Assembly (NCBI GenBank): GCA_943325005.2
Contig: CALPNT020000011.1
Location: 1-32,580 of the forward strand
Length of the DNA: 32,580 nt
Source of the DNA: Bifidobacterium breve
Lineage (GTDB): Bacteria; Cyanobacteriota; Cyanobacteriia; PCC-6307; Cyanobiaceae
Direction: 5' to 3'
Below are positions 6,650-14,788 of this stretch, piece by piece; the first letter of the stretch is position 1, and every line of letters starts with the position of its first letter. The translations under genes were made by a program, and so were the position numbers. Below the pieces are notes generated by a model, which saw nothing but the letters and a program-made list of their open reading frames with translations, had not been told where the DNA came from and ran no database searches.

Positions 6650-7882
6650 ATGAGTCTCCCCGCCCCAGCCCCCGCCAGCTTCGAGGTCATCGCCGTGGTG
6701 CCCCCCGGCCTGGAGGAGGTGGCCGCGGCCGAACTCCAGGCCCTGGGAGCGGAAGCCGTGCGCCCGCTGCGGCGAGCGGTGTCCCTGCGTACGGACCTGG
6801 CCGGCTTCTACCGCCTACACCTGCGGGCCCGCCTGCCCTTTCGCTTCCTGCGTCAGCTGGACCGCTTCCCTTGCCCCGATCGAGTGGCCCTGTATCGGGG
6901 TGTCCAGAACGCCGCCGACTGGGCCAGCTGGCTAGCGCCGGACACCAGCTTCCGTGTCGATGCCAGTGGCGGCAGCCGGGAGCTGAGCCATAGCCACTAC
7001 AGCGCCCTGCAGGTGAAAAACGCCCTGGTGGACTGGCAGCGCCAGCACTGGGGCGAGCGTTCCTCCGTCGATCTGGATGACCCGGATCTGAGCCTGCACC
7101 TGCACCTGAGTCCCGGCGGCGGCCCCCGCCGCCAAGCCCGGGGCGACCACGAAGCCATGGCGGTGCTCAGCCTTGATGGCGGCGGCGCCAGCCTGCACCG
7201 CCGCGGCTACCGAGCCGCCATGGGCCTGGCTCCCCTCAAGGAAAACCTGGCCGCCGGTCTGATCGCCCTCAGCGGCTGGGATGGCAGCGTGCCGCTATGC
7301 GATCCACTCTGCGGTTCGGGCACCCTGTTGATCGAGGCCGCCGCCATGGCCCTGGGTCGGGCCCCGGGCTTCTGGCAGGAGGCCGATGGCCACAGCCGAC
7401 CGCGTCCCTTCGCGCTGCAGCGTTGGCCCGATTTCGACCCGCTCCTGTGGCAGCAGGAAGTGGCCGCCGCCCGGGAGCTGGAGCGCCACACCCTGGCCTC
7501 TGGCCTCCCGCTGGCGCCCGTGATCGGCATGGAGCGCGATCCGGCGGTGCTGGCCCAGGCCCAGGCCAATGTGAGCTCCGCCGGCCTGGCGCCGTGGATC
7601 AGCCTGCACCAGGGCGACGCCCGCGATTTCGAGCCGCCGGAGCAGCCCGGGATTTTGGTCTGCAACCCGCCCTATGGCGAACGGCTGGGGGAAGGGGAGG
7701 ATCTCGAGCAGCTCTACGCCGATCTGGGCCGGATGCTGAAGCAGCGCTGCGGTGGCTGGACCCTGTGGCTGCTGAGCGGCAATCCCGAACTCACCGGCGC
7801 TCTGAAGATGAAAGCCAGCCGCAAGGTGCCGGTGAGCAATGGCGGCCTCGACTGCCGCTGGTTGAAGTATGAAATCCACTGA
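6650..7882 (+). CDS. THUMP-domain class I SAM-dependent RNA methyltransferase (RlmL-like)
   Basis: 410 residues. The N-terminus has the ferredoxin-like plus THUMP region (FEVIAVVPPGLEEVAAAELQALGAE; then RELSHSHYSALQVKNALVD), and RRGYRAAMGLAPLKENLAAGLI leads into the methyltransferase domain. SAM-binding motif I is CDPLCGSGTLLIEAA, and the catalytic motif IV is CNPPYGERLG, which marks base-N methyltransferases. The relatives include the N-terminal half of RlmL (23S rRNA m2G2445); the exact guanine modified here cannot be read from sequence. The ATG at 6650 has GTGGGGAG directly upstream, and sequence 5' of it in the same frame belongs to the HpsJ-like remnant, so that longer frame is rejected. 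Confidence 0.88.
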   Translation: MSLPAPAPASFEVIAVVPPGLEEVAAAELQALGAEAVRPLRRAVSLRTDLAGFYRLHLRARLPFRFLRQLDRFPCPDRVALYRGVQNAADWASWLAPDTSFRVDASGGSRELSHSHYSALQVKNALVDWQRQHWGERSSVDLDDPDLSLHLHLSPGGGPRRQARGDHEAMAVLSLDGGGASLHRRGYRAAMGLAPLKENLAAGLIALSGWDGSVPLCDPLCGSGTLLIEAAAMALGRAPGFWQEADGHSRPRPFALQRWPDFDPLLWQQEVAAARELERHTLASGLPLAPVIGMERDPAVLAQAQANVSSAGLAPWISLHQGDARDFEPPEQPGILVCNPPYGERLGEGEDLEQLYADLGRMLKQRCGGWTLWLLSGNPELTGALKMKASRKVPVSNGGLDCRWLKYEIH

Positions 7883-8015
7883 TCCGGCGATCGTTTCGAG
7901 GCACGCCAGGCCCTGGGAATCCGTCCCATCCAGGCCCGACACCGCCGAGATCCGGCGCTTCCAACGGCCCTGAGCGGCCCCCCTGACCTGTGCCCCCCTG
8001 AGCTGACAGATCCCT

Positions 8016-8381
8016 TCAGGAGCGCCCCGTCAACGCCCGGGTGGTGCGGGCCAGGCCGGCGGTGGTTTCGGGCAGGTAGGGGCCCTTGAGCATCTGCCCG
8101 CCGAGGCGCAGGCACAGGCCCGACAGCACCAGATCGATCGCCGCCACCGCGGCGGTGGCGGCCAGCCAGCCGAGGCCGAAGCGCTCATGCAGCCAGAACA
8201 GCAGCACCACCTGGGCTGCCACCAGCGCCAGGGTCAGCAGCGTCAGCCCCATGCCCAGAAAGACGCCACCGCCGATCAGGCGGCGCTTCTCCTTGCTGGC
8301 TTCCTGCATGGCGAGACGGACATGCACGTCCATCACCGACGCCATCAGCGCCGTGACCTTGCCGAAGGAGGAGCGACTCAT
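8016..8381 (-). CDS. Small membrane protein, holin-superfamily-like (phage holin III-like)
   Basis: 121 residues. Polar, amphipathic N-terminus (MDVHVRLAMQEASKEKRRLIGGG), then two membrane helices (about 36-63 and 70-92; LGMGLTLLTLALVAAQVVLLFWL and LGWLAATAAVAAIDLVLSGLCL), then a basic tail. This is the layout of the small two-helix family often named phage holin superfamily, which is widespread in cyanobacterial chromosomes and not evidence of prophage. Its ATG overlaps the TGA of the upstream DUF883-like gene (ATGA at 8378-8381), so the two are translated together. Function unknown; the pair probably acts at a membrane. Confidence 0.7.
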   Translation of the reverse strand: MSRSSFGKVTALMASVMDVHVRLAMQEASKEKRRLIGGGVFLGMGLTLLTLALVAAQVVLLFWLHERFGLGWLAATAAVAAIDLVLSGLCLRLGGQMLKGPYLPETTAGLARTTRALTGRS

Positions 8382-8938
8382 GCCGAACGCCGGCCGGAGG
8401 AGAGCAACAGTCCCACCAGCAGCCCCACACCGGCGGCGATGCCGATCGCCAGCAGGGGCTTCTCGCGCACCGGCTTCTCGATCCGCGGCCGCAGGGTGGT
8501 GTTGAGCTCATCGAGCAGACCTTCGAGCTGTTCCTCCAGCGGCCGCAGCCCATCAGCCACCTGGCCCGCCTGCTCGGTGGTGACCTGGAGAAGATCGAGC
8601 AGCTGCTGCCGAACTCCGATCGCCGTCAGGCCCGTCTGGCGGCTGATCACCTCAGCGACCGTATCGAGGCTGCCGCGGGTGGCCTCGAGGGTGTGGCGGG
8701 CCACCTCGGGCCATTGGCGCTGAATCCGCGGCAACAGCGAGTCGAAGCGCTCGCGGAACACCCCCAGCACCGGCGCCGCCACTGTCTGCTCCCCATCCCG
8801 GCCGGAAGCGTCACGGCTTCGTGACTCAGGGGCTTGCGACTCCCCACCCAGGGCATCCCTGCCGAGCGAAGCAGGACTGCCTGACTCAGCACCGTTCGGG
8901 GCTGGGAAGGCAGAGGGGGCGCTGATCTCCGGGTCCAT
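8378..8938 (-). CDS. DUF883/ElaB-like membrane-anchored protein
   Basis: 186 residues. Residues 1-55 are low-complexity, rich in Ser, Pro, Gly and Glu. A helical middle (about 60-155; many heptad-like Leu positions, EQAGQVADGLRPLEEQLEGLLDELN) is followed by one C-terminal membrane helix, LLAIGIAAGVGLLVGLLLSSGRR. A glycine-rich terminal helix ending in arginines is typical of DUF883/ElaB-type proteins, some of which bind ribosomes at the inner membrane. It is cotranscribed with the holin-like gene. The ATG at 8938 faces smc across a 115-base divergent region. Confidence 0.65.
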   Translation of the reverse strand: MDPEISAPSAFPAPNGAESGSPASLGRDALGGESQAPESRSRDASGRDGEQTVAAPVLGVFRERFDSLLPRIQRQWPEVARHTLEATRGSLDTVAEVISRQTGLTAIGVRQQLLDLLQVTTEQAGQVADGLRPLEEQLEGLLDELNTTLRPRIEKPVREKPLLAIGIAAGVGLLVGLLLSSGRRSA

Positions 8939-9001
8939 GGCGTCTGGGCTGGCAGGGCGAGGGATCGGCGCAGCCGCATCACCTCAACCTAGATAGGGGT
9001 C

Positions 9002-9029
9002 TTGGCAGCGTCACCTGCTTCGGTAAAAT
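9002..9029 (+). promoter_or_regulatory. Sigma-70-type promoter of smc
   Basis: TTGGCA (9002-9007) and TAAAAT (9024-9029) are separated by 16 bases, close to the bacterial consensus and unusually A/T-rich for this GC-rich DNA. A transcript starting near 9036 would leave a leader of about 18 bases before the TTG start of smc. Confidence 0.7.
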
Positions 9030-9053
9030 CCGCGAGCTCGGCGGGCGGGCCTG

Positions 9054-12000
9054 TTGGTTCACATCAAGCAGGTTTCGTTCAGCCACTTCAAGTCCTTCGG
9101 TGGATCGGTCACGATCCCCCTGGAGAGCGGCTTCACGGTGGTCACCGGCCCCAACGGCTCCGGCAAGAGCAACATCCTGGATGGGGTGCTCTTCTGCCTG
9201 GGTCTGGCCAGCAGCCGCGGCATGCGGGCTGAACGGCTGCCAGACCTGGTCAACTCCGCTGTGCTGCGCGACGGCAAGGCGGCCGAAACCACCGTCACCG
9301 TGCACTTTGATCTGGGCGACTGGCAGCCCGATGAGGCCGAAGCTGGCCTGGAGGCACCCCAGGAAGGGCCCTGGATCCAGCCGGGCCAGCGGCAATGGAG
9401 TGTCACCCGCCGGCTGCGGGTGGCACCGGGTGGCACCTACAGCAGCAACTACAGCGCCGATGGCGTGCCCTGCAACCTGCAGCAGCTGCAGACCCAGCTG
9501 CGTCGGCTGCGCATCGATCCCGACGGCAGCAACGTGGTGATGCAGGGCGATGTGACCCGCATCGTCTCGATGAGCGCCCGCGACCGCCGCGGCATCATCG
9601 ATGAACTGGCCGGCGTCGCCCTGTTCGACAGCCGCATCGAGCAGAGCCGCGGCAAGCTCGATGAGGTGCAGGAACGGCAGGAACGCTGTCGCATCGTCGA
9701 GCAGGAGCTGCTGGTGGCACGCCAGAAGCTGGAGCGTGATTGCGCCAAGGCCCGCACCTACCAAGAGCTGCGCCAGCGCCTCCACCTTGGCCGCCAGCAG
9801 GAACAACTGCTCATCTGTGAAGCGGCCCGGGCGCAACTGGCGCAGGTTCGCAGCCGCCATCAAGCCCTGGGGGTGCAGCAGGAGCAGGAACGCGAGGCGC
9901 TCGCCACAGCGGAACTGACTCTGCAGCAAAGCAGCAAGGCCCTTGAAGCCCTGCAGGCGGAGGTGAAGGAACTCGGCGAAGACCAACTGCTGGCGGTGCA
10001 AAGCGAACTGGCCGGCCTGGAGGCCGGCGATCGCGAGCTGGCTCGCCAGGCCGAGAAGCACCAGCTCGATGCGGAGGCCCTGCAGCGCCAACGCCTGGAA
10101 CTGCAGCGGCACCAGGGCGAACTGCACCGCCAGCGGCAGGAGCTGGCGGCGGCCGATGACAGCGCCGCCCTTGAACAGGCCGAACTGGCTTGCCGCAGCG
10201 CCGAGGCCGCCGTGGAGCTGTCGCGGCGACGCCTGGGGGAAGTAGCCGATCGCTCCGGCACCTGGCTCGAAGCCCAGCAACGCCGCAGCCGCGAACGGCA
10301 GGAGCTGCAGGAACAGCTGGGTCCCCTGCTGGCCGAACGGCAGCAGCTGGAGGAGCGGCTGCGCCAGGGCGAAGCCCGCCAGGCCGAACTCAACAGCGAA
10401 CAGCAGCAGGAGGGCAGCGCCCACCAGGACGCCGAGCAACGGCGGCAGGCCCTGGCCGGCGAGGAACAGCTGCTGCAGGAATCCCTGCGGCGGGAGCAGA
10501 CCCAGGTGCAGGAACTGGCGGAGGCCCTGGCCCTGCAGCAGCGCACCCGCAGCCGCCTGGAACAGGAGCAGACCAGCCTGGAGCGCGACATCGCCCGGCT
10601 CGACAGCCGCCGCGAAACCCTGCAGGAAAGCCGCGGCACCGGTGCCCTGCGGGTATTGCTGGAGTCGGGACTGGAGGGCATCCACGGCCCCGTGGCCCAG
10701 CTGGGGGAGGTGGAGGAGCTGCACCGGATCGCCCTGGAGGTGGCCGCCGGCGGCCGCCTGGCCCAGGTGGTGGTTGAGGACGACCGCATCGCCGCCCGTG
10801 CGATTGAGCTGCTCAAGAGCCGGCGGGCCGGCCGGCTCACCTTCCTGCCGCTCAACAAGATCCGCGGTGGTTCCGGCTCAACCCCATCCCAGAGCCGTGG
10901 CGCCGCCCTGCAGCGCGGGGGAGGTGCCGGGGCAACTGGAGGGGCGGGGGGGGCTGGGCTGGTGGGCCGGGCCGTCGATCTGCTGCGCTACGAGCCGGTC
11001 TATGGCGAGGTGTTCCGCTACGTCTTCGGTGACACGCTGGTGTTTGCCGATCTGGCCAGCGCCCGCCAGGAACTGGGCCGCTGCCGGGCGGTGACCCTCG
11101 AAGGCGAACTGCTGGAGAAAAGCGGTGCCATGACCGGCGGCAGCCTGCAGCAACGCTCGGGTCAGCTGGGCTTTGGCAGCAGCAGCGACAACGACGAGGC
11201 CGAACCGTTGCGGCGCCGGCTGCTGGAGCTGGGCGAAAGCCTGCTGGCCTGCCGCCGTCGCGAGGCCGAACTGATCCAGGCCCTCGAGCAGGCCAGACCG
11301 CGGTTGCAGGAGCAGCAACGCCGCCAGGCGGCGGTGGAGGCTGAAGGCAAAGCCGCCCAGCGGGCCCTCGATCCCCAGCTGCAGCGCCGCCGCCAGCTGG
11401 AAACCAGACTGCAACAACTGGGCGCCCATCAACAGAGCGACAGCCGCCGCCTGCAGGAGCTCAACAGCGTGAGCACGCCGCTGCAGGCGGCCCTGTTGGC
11501 GCTGGAGCTGGCCGAAGCCGAAGCCAGCGGCAATGCGGACAGCGCCCATTGGCAAAGCCTGCAGAGCGAGCTGGAAAGCGCCGACCGGGCCCTGAGTGAG
11601 GCGCGGCAGAACCGTGACAACCTGCTGGCGGCCAAACGGGAGCGCGCCCTCAGCAGCGAGCGACTGGGCAGCCAGCTGGAGGCCCTCAGCGGCGATGAAC
11701 GGCGCCTGGTGCAGGCCGTCAACACCCTGGTGGCCGAACGGCAACAGTGGAAGGAACGGCAACAGGCCGACCAGCAACGCCGCCAGGAGCTTGAGGCCCG
11801 TCAAAACGAACTCAGCACCCGCTTCGGCGAACGGCGCCGCGCCCGCGATGCGGCGGAGGCCGAAACGGGGCGTCAGCGCCAGGCACTGCAGCAGCGGCAA
11901 TGGGAGTTGCAGCGGCTGGGAGAGGAACGGCTGGCCCTCGAGGAGGAGCGCCGCAGCCAGAGCCTGCGGCTGGAGCAGCTGGAGCGGGAATTGCCCGATC

Positions 12001-12683
12001 CCCTGCCTGAGCTGCCCGACGAACTGCGCCAGGCGGGCCTGGCCGCCCTGCAGGAGGAGCTGCGCCGTCTGCAGCAGCGGATGGAAGCCCTCGAACCGGT
12101 CAACATGCTGGCCCTTGAGGAGCTGGAACAACTGGAGCTCCGCCTGGCCGACCTCGAGGAACGGCTTGAGGTGCTCAGCAAGGAACGGGAGGAACTGCTG
12201 CTGCGCATCGAAACGGTCGCCACCCTGCGCCAGGAAGCCTTCCTGGAGGCCTTCCGGGCCGTCGATGGCCACTTCCGCACGATCTTTGCCGGCCTCTCCG
12301 ATGGCGAAGGCCATCTGCAGCTGGAGAACCCGGAACAACCCCTGGAGGGTGGACTGACCCTGGTGGCCCATCCCAAGGGCAAGGCGGTGCGGCGCCTGGC
12401 CTCGATGTCCGGCGGCGAGAAATCGCTCACCGCCCTCAGCTTCCTGTTCGCCCTGCAGCGCTTCCGACCCTCGCCCTTCTATGCCCTCGACGAGGTCGAC
12501 AGCTTCCTTGATGGCGTGAACGTGGAGCGATTGGCGGCCCTGATCGCTAGCCAGGCCGACGACGCCCAGTTCATGGTGGTGAGCCACCGCCGGCCGATGA
12601 TCGCTGCCGCCACCCGCACGATCGGGGTCACCCAGGCCCGCGGCGCCCACACCCAGGTGGTCGGATTGCCGCCGGCAGCCTGA
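9054..12683 (+). CDS. smc: Chromosome segregation ATPase SMC
   Basis: 1209 residues. The N-terminal ATPase half has FKSFGG and Walker A GPNGSGKSN (32-40). Two long coiled-coil arms rich in Gln, Glu, Leu and Arg flank the hinge (about 535-700; GPVAQLGEVEELHRIALEVAAGGRLAQVV, then YEPVYGEVFRYVFGDTLVF). The C-terminal half has the signature SMSGGEKS (1117-1124) and Walker B/D-loop YALDEVDSFLD (D1146, E1147). SMC with ScpA/ScpB compacts and individualises the chromosome. The start is TTG at 9054 (MVHIKQVSFSHFKSFGG), matching the usual family N-terminus; no ATG is available. A Gly-rich low-complexity insert (about 604-637) lies inside the hinge. The next gene, a PRC-barrel protein, begins 8 bases after the stop, so the two are likely cotranscribed. 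Confidence 0.97.
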   Translation: MVHIKQVSFSHFKSFGGSVTIPLESGFTVVTGPNGSGKSNILDGVLFCLGLASSRGMRAERLPDLVNSAVLRDGKAAETTVTVHFDLGDWQPDEAEAGLEAPQEGPWIQPGQRQWSVTRRLRVAPGGTYSSNYSADGVPCNLQQLQTQLRRLRIDPDGSNVVMQGDVTRIVSMSARDRRGIIDELAGVALFDSRIEQSRGKLDEVQERQERCRIVEQELLVARQKLERDCAKARTYQELRQRLHLGRQQEQLLICEAARAQLAQVRSRHQALGVQQEQEREALATAELTLQQSSKALEALQAEVKELGEDQLLAVQSELAGLEAGDRELARQAEKHQLDAEALQRQRLELQRHQGELHRQRQELAAADDSAALEQAELACRSAEAAVELSRRRLGEVADRSGTWLEAQQRRSRERQELQEQLGPLLAERQQLEERLRQGEARQAELNSEQQQEGSAHQDAEQRRQALAGEEQLLQESLRREQTQVQELAEALALQQRTRSRLEQEQTSLERDIARLDSRRETLQESRGTGALRVLLESGLEGIHGPVAQLGEVEELHRIALEVAAGGRLAQVVVEDDRIAARAIELLKSRRAGRLTFLPLNKIRGGSGSTPSQSRGAALQRGGGAGATGGAGGAGLVGRAVDLLRYEPVYGEVFRYVFGDTLVFADLASARQELGRCRAVTLEGELLEKSGAMTGGSLQQRSGQLGFGSSSDNDEAEPLRRRLLELGESLLACRRREAELIQALEQARPRLQEQQRRQAAVEAEGKAAQRALDPQLQRRRQLETRLQQLGAHQQSDSRRLQELNSVSTPLQAALLALELAEAEASGNADSAHWQSLQSELESADRALSEARQNRDNLLAAKRERALSSERLGSQLEALSGDERRLVQAVNTLVAERQQWKERQQADQQRRQELEARQNELSTRFGERRRARDAAEAETGRQRQALQQRQWELQRLGEERLALEEERRSQSLRLEQLERELPDPLPELPDELRQAGLAALQEELRRLQQRMEALEPVNMLALEELEQLELRLADLEERLEVLSKEREELLLRIETVATLRQEAFLEAFRAVDGHFRTIFAGLSDGEGHLQLENPEQPLEGGLTLVAHPKGKAVRRLASMSGGEKSLTALSFLFALQRFRPSPFYALDEVDSFLDGVNVERLAALIASQADDAQFMVVSHRRPMIAAATRTIGVTQARGAHTQVVGLPPAA

Positions 12684-12691
12684 ATGGCGGG

Positions 12692-14143
12692 GTGGTTCAC
12701 AATGGATCGACTGGTGCCCGTGACTTGAGCTCTTCCATCCCGCCGGCGACCGATCCGAACGCAGCCGCACCGAGTGATCGACTCTGGTTGCGCTCCGAGC
12801 TGATGGGCACCCAGGTGATCACCCGCGACACCGGCCGTCGGCTCGGGGTGGTGGGTGAAGTGGTGGTGGATATCGACCGGCGCGAAGTGGTGGCGCTGGG
12901 GTTGCGGGACAACCCCCTCACCCGCTTCCTGCCGGGGCTCCCCCGCTGGATGCCGCTGGAGAGCATCCGCCAGGTGGGTGATGTGATTCTGGTGGATTCG
13001 GCCGATTCGCTCTCGGAGGGCTTCAACCCCGAGCGCTACAGCAAGGTGATCAACTGCCAGGTGATCACCGAATCGGGGGCCCAGCTCGGCCGGGTGCTGG
13101 GCTTCAGCTTCGACATCGAAACCGGCGAGCTCACCACCCTGGTGATCGGTGCTCTGGGCGTGCCCCTGCTAGGCGAAGGGGTGCTGAGCACCTGGGAACT
13201 GGCCGTGGGCGAAATCGTCAGCAGTGGCACCGATCGCATCATTGTTTACGAGGGAGCCGAAGAAAAACTCAAGCAACTCGGCACTGGGCTGCTCGAAAAA
13301 CTCGGCATCGGCGGCGGCAGCTGGGAGCAGGAGGAACGGGAGCGATTCCGCAGCGGCGTGGTGCCGGCTGAAAACCAGCTGCCGGCGGGCCAGCCCAGCA
13401 CCACCGAACAACGCCGCATCCAGCCGGCCACCACGCGAGCTGTGGTCAACGAGAACGAACTCGACTACCTCGAACTGGAGGATCGGCGCGAGCGCCAGCC
13501 CCTGCGTCAGCGCCGCTATCTCGATGACGATCTGGACGGCCCCGATCCCAGCCGCCGAGACCCGGAACGTGGGGACTTCAGCCGTGGCGACTTCGAGCCC
13601 GGCGATTTTGAGCGGTCCGATCGTGAACGGCCCGATTTTGAACGGCGTGAACGCGAACCGCGTGATTTGGATCGGCGTGATTCAGGGCGAAGCAACGTCG
13701 CTGGCCCGGAGCCGCAGCGCTTCGAACGGCAGCGGCGCGATCTGGATTTACCGGCTCGGGATCCGGATCGAAACCGGGATCCGGATGACTTCGATCGCCG
13801 CGGCAGCGAACCCCTGCCCCGGCTTCGCCGGCGCGAGGAGGATCCGGCCGAGCGCCTCGAGGCTCCCCGCTGGCGTGATCAGGAGCCCGGGGGCGAATGG
13901 CTTGAGGACAGCGAGCCCCGCAACCGAAGTGGTCCATCAGCCCGGGACGAATGGTCCCGGGAACGCCGCTCTCTGGACCCAGAGCGCCCCAGCCCAGGGG
14001 GATCAAGAGCGGAAATCCCGCCTGGCGACGACACCGTTCAACCAGCCCGCAGACCCCTGGCCGCCGAGCCCAGGAGCCAGCGCGGCAGCACCGATTTAGA
14101 TCCGATCGACGTGGAACCCGAAGTGCTCGACGACCCCTGGTGA
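12692..14143 (+). CDS. PRC-barrel domain protein with long charged tail
   Basis: 483 residues from a GTG at 12692; an in-frame TTG at 12725 is an equally possible start. Two PRC-barrel domains are visible: about 31-97 (LWLRSELMGTQVITRDTGRRLGVV ... ILVDSADSL) and about 110-187 (INCQVITESGAQLGRVLGFSFDIETGEL ... ELAVGEIVSSGTDRIIVYEGAEE). PRC barrels are small beta domains seen in photosynthetic reaction centre H subunits and in RNA-maturation proteins, and usually mediate binding. From about residue 200 the protein is disordered and extremely charged. A degenerate Asp-Phe-Glu/Ser-Arg repeat (RGDFSRGDFEPGDFERSD) lies at about 289-335. It follows smc closely on the same strand. Function unknown. 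Confidence 0.8.
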   Translation: MVHNGSTGARDLSSSIPPATDPNAAAPSDRLWLRSELMGTQVITRDTGRRLGVVGEVVVDIDRREVVALGLRDNPLTRFLPGLPRWMPLESIRQVGDVILVDSADSLSEGFNPERYSKVINCQVITESGAQLGRVLGFSFDIETGELTTLVIGALGVPLLGEGVLSTWELAVGEIVSSGTDRIIVYEGAEEKLKQLGTGLLEKLGIGGGSWEQEERERFRSGVVPAENQLPAGQPSTTEQRRIQPATTRAVVNENELDYLELEDRRERQPLRQRRYLDDDLDGPDPSRRDPERGDFSRGDFEPGDFERSDRERPDFERREREPRDLDRRDSGRSNVAGPEPQRFERQRRDLDLPARDPDRNRDPDDFDRRGSEPLPRLRRREEDPAERLEAPRWRDQEPGGEWLEDSEPRNRSGPSARDEWSRERRSLDPERPSPGGSRAEIPPGDDTVQPARRPLAAEPRSQRGSTDLDPIDVEPEVLDDPW

Positions 14144-14168
14144 CCCAACGTTGGCCGGCGCCGCGATC

Positions 14169-14651
14169 TCAACGGGGCTGGAAATCGAGGGAGGCGGAGT
14201 TGACGCAGTAGCGCTGACCCGTTGGTGCCGGACCGTCGTTGAAGACATGCCCGAGGTGGGCGTCACAGGCGCTGCAGCGGATCTCCGTGCGCACCATGCC
14301 ATGGCTGGAATCGGTGATCGTGGTGATCGAGCCCTGACGGACCCCATCCCAGAAGCTGGGCCAGCCGGTGCCTGAATCGAACTTGGTGGCGGAGCTGAAC
14401 AACTCGGCACCGCAGCAGACGCAGTGATAGAGGCCGGCATCCTTGCTCTTCCAGTAAGCCCCGCTGAAGGCCCGCTCGGTGCCGCCCTGGCGCGCCACAC
14501 GAAACTGCTCGGGCGTCAGCTTCTGGCGCCATTCCTCCTCGTTGGCGCCGCGGGCCAGCCCGCTGGCGATACCGCAGGCGGAAGCAGCACCAGCTTCAGG
14601 GCCAGGGACGCTGGACTCAGCGGTGATCTCGCGGGCGTCGCTGTCCTGCAT
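14169..14651 (-). CDS. msrB: Peptide-methionine (R)-S-oxide reductase
   Basis: 160 residues. The MsrB fold begins near [24 protein letters not shown]. The structural zinc ligands are C77/C80 (CVCC) and C126/C129 (CSAC). The catalytic cysteine is C149 in [24 protein letters not shown] is a family hallmark. It reduces methionine-R-sulfoxide in oxidised proteins with thioredoxin, which suits an oxygen-producing cell. The first 37 residues are a poorly conserved Ala/Gly-rich extension, so a later start or a targeting role is possible. No typical signal peptide is evident. Confidence 0.95.
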   Translation of the reverse strand: MQDSDAREITAESSVPGPEAGAASACGIASGLARGANEEEWRQKLTPEQFRVARQGGTERAFSGAYWKSKDAGLYHCVCCGAELFSSATKFDSGTGWPSFWDGVRQGSITTITDSSHGMVRTEIRCSACDAHLGHVFNDGPAPTGQRYCVNSASLDFQPR

Positions 14652-14788
14652 GGTGGAAGCACTCTCGGGACGGATGGTCCGGCGATGCTAACCAGCCTGG
14701 TCAGCCAGGATCAGCTCCGGCGACAGGATGGGCCAGCGTTGCGCTTCCGGCAGCGGCTCGACGGCAGAACGATGGCCCCAGGAAGGCC

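Noticed and set aside
8016-8381. Holin-like gene as a prophage sign
   Set aside because: No other phage gene is near, and this two-helix family is common in cyanobacterial chromosomes with a DUF883-like partner.
8979-10724. Very long open frame antisense to smc (Leu/Gln/Ala-rich)
   Set aside because: It is the mirror of the coiled-coil codons of smc; the composition is explained by the complement of CTG/CAG/GAG codons and it has no domain. The same applies to 10878-12770.
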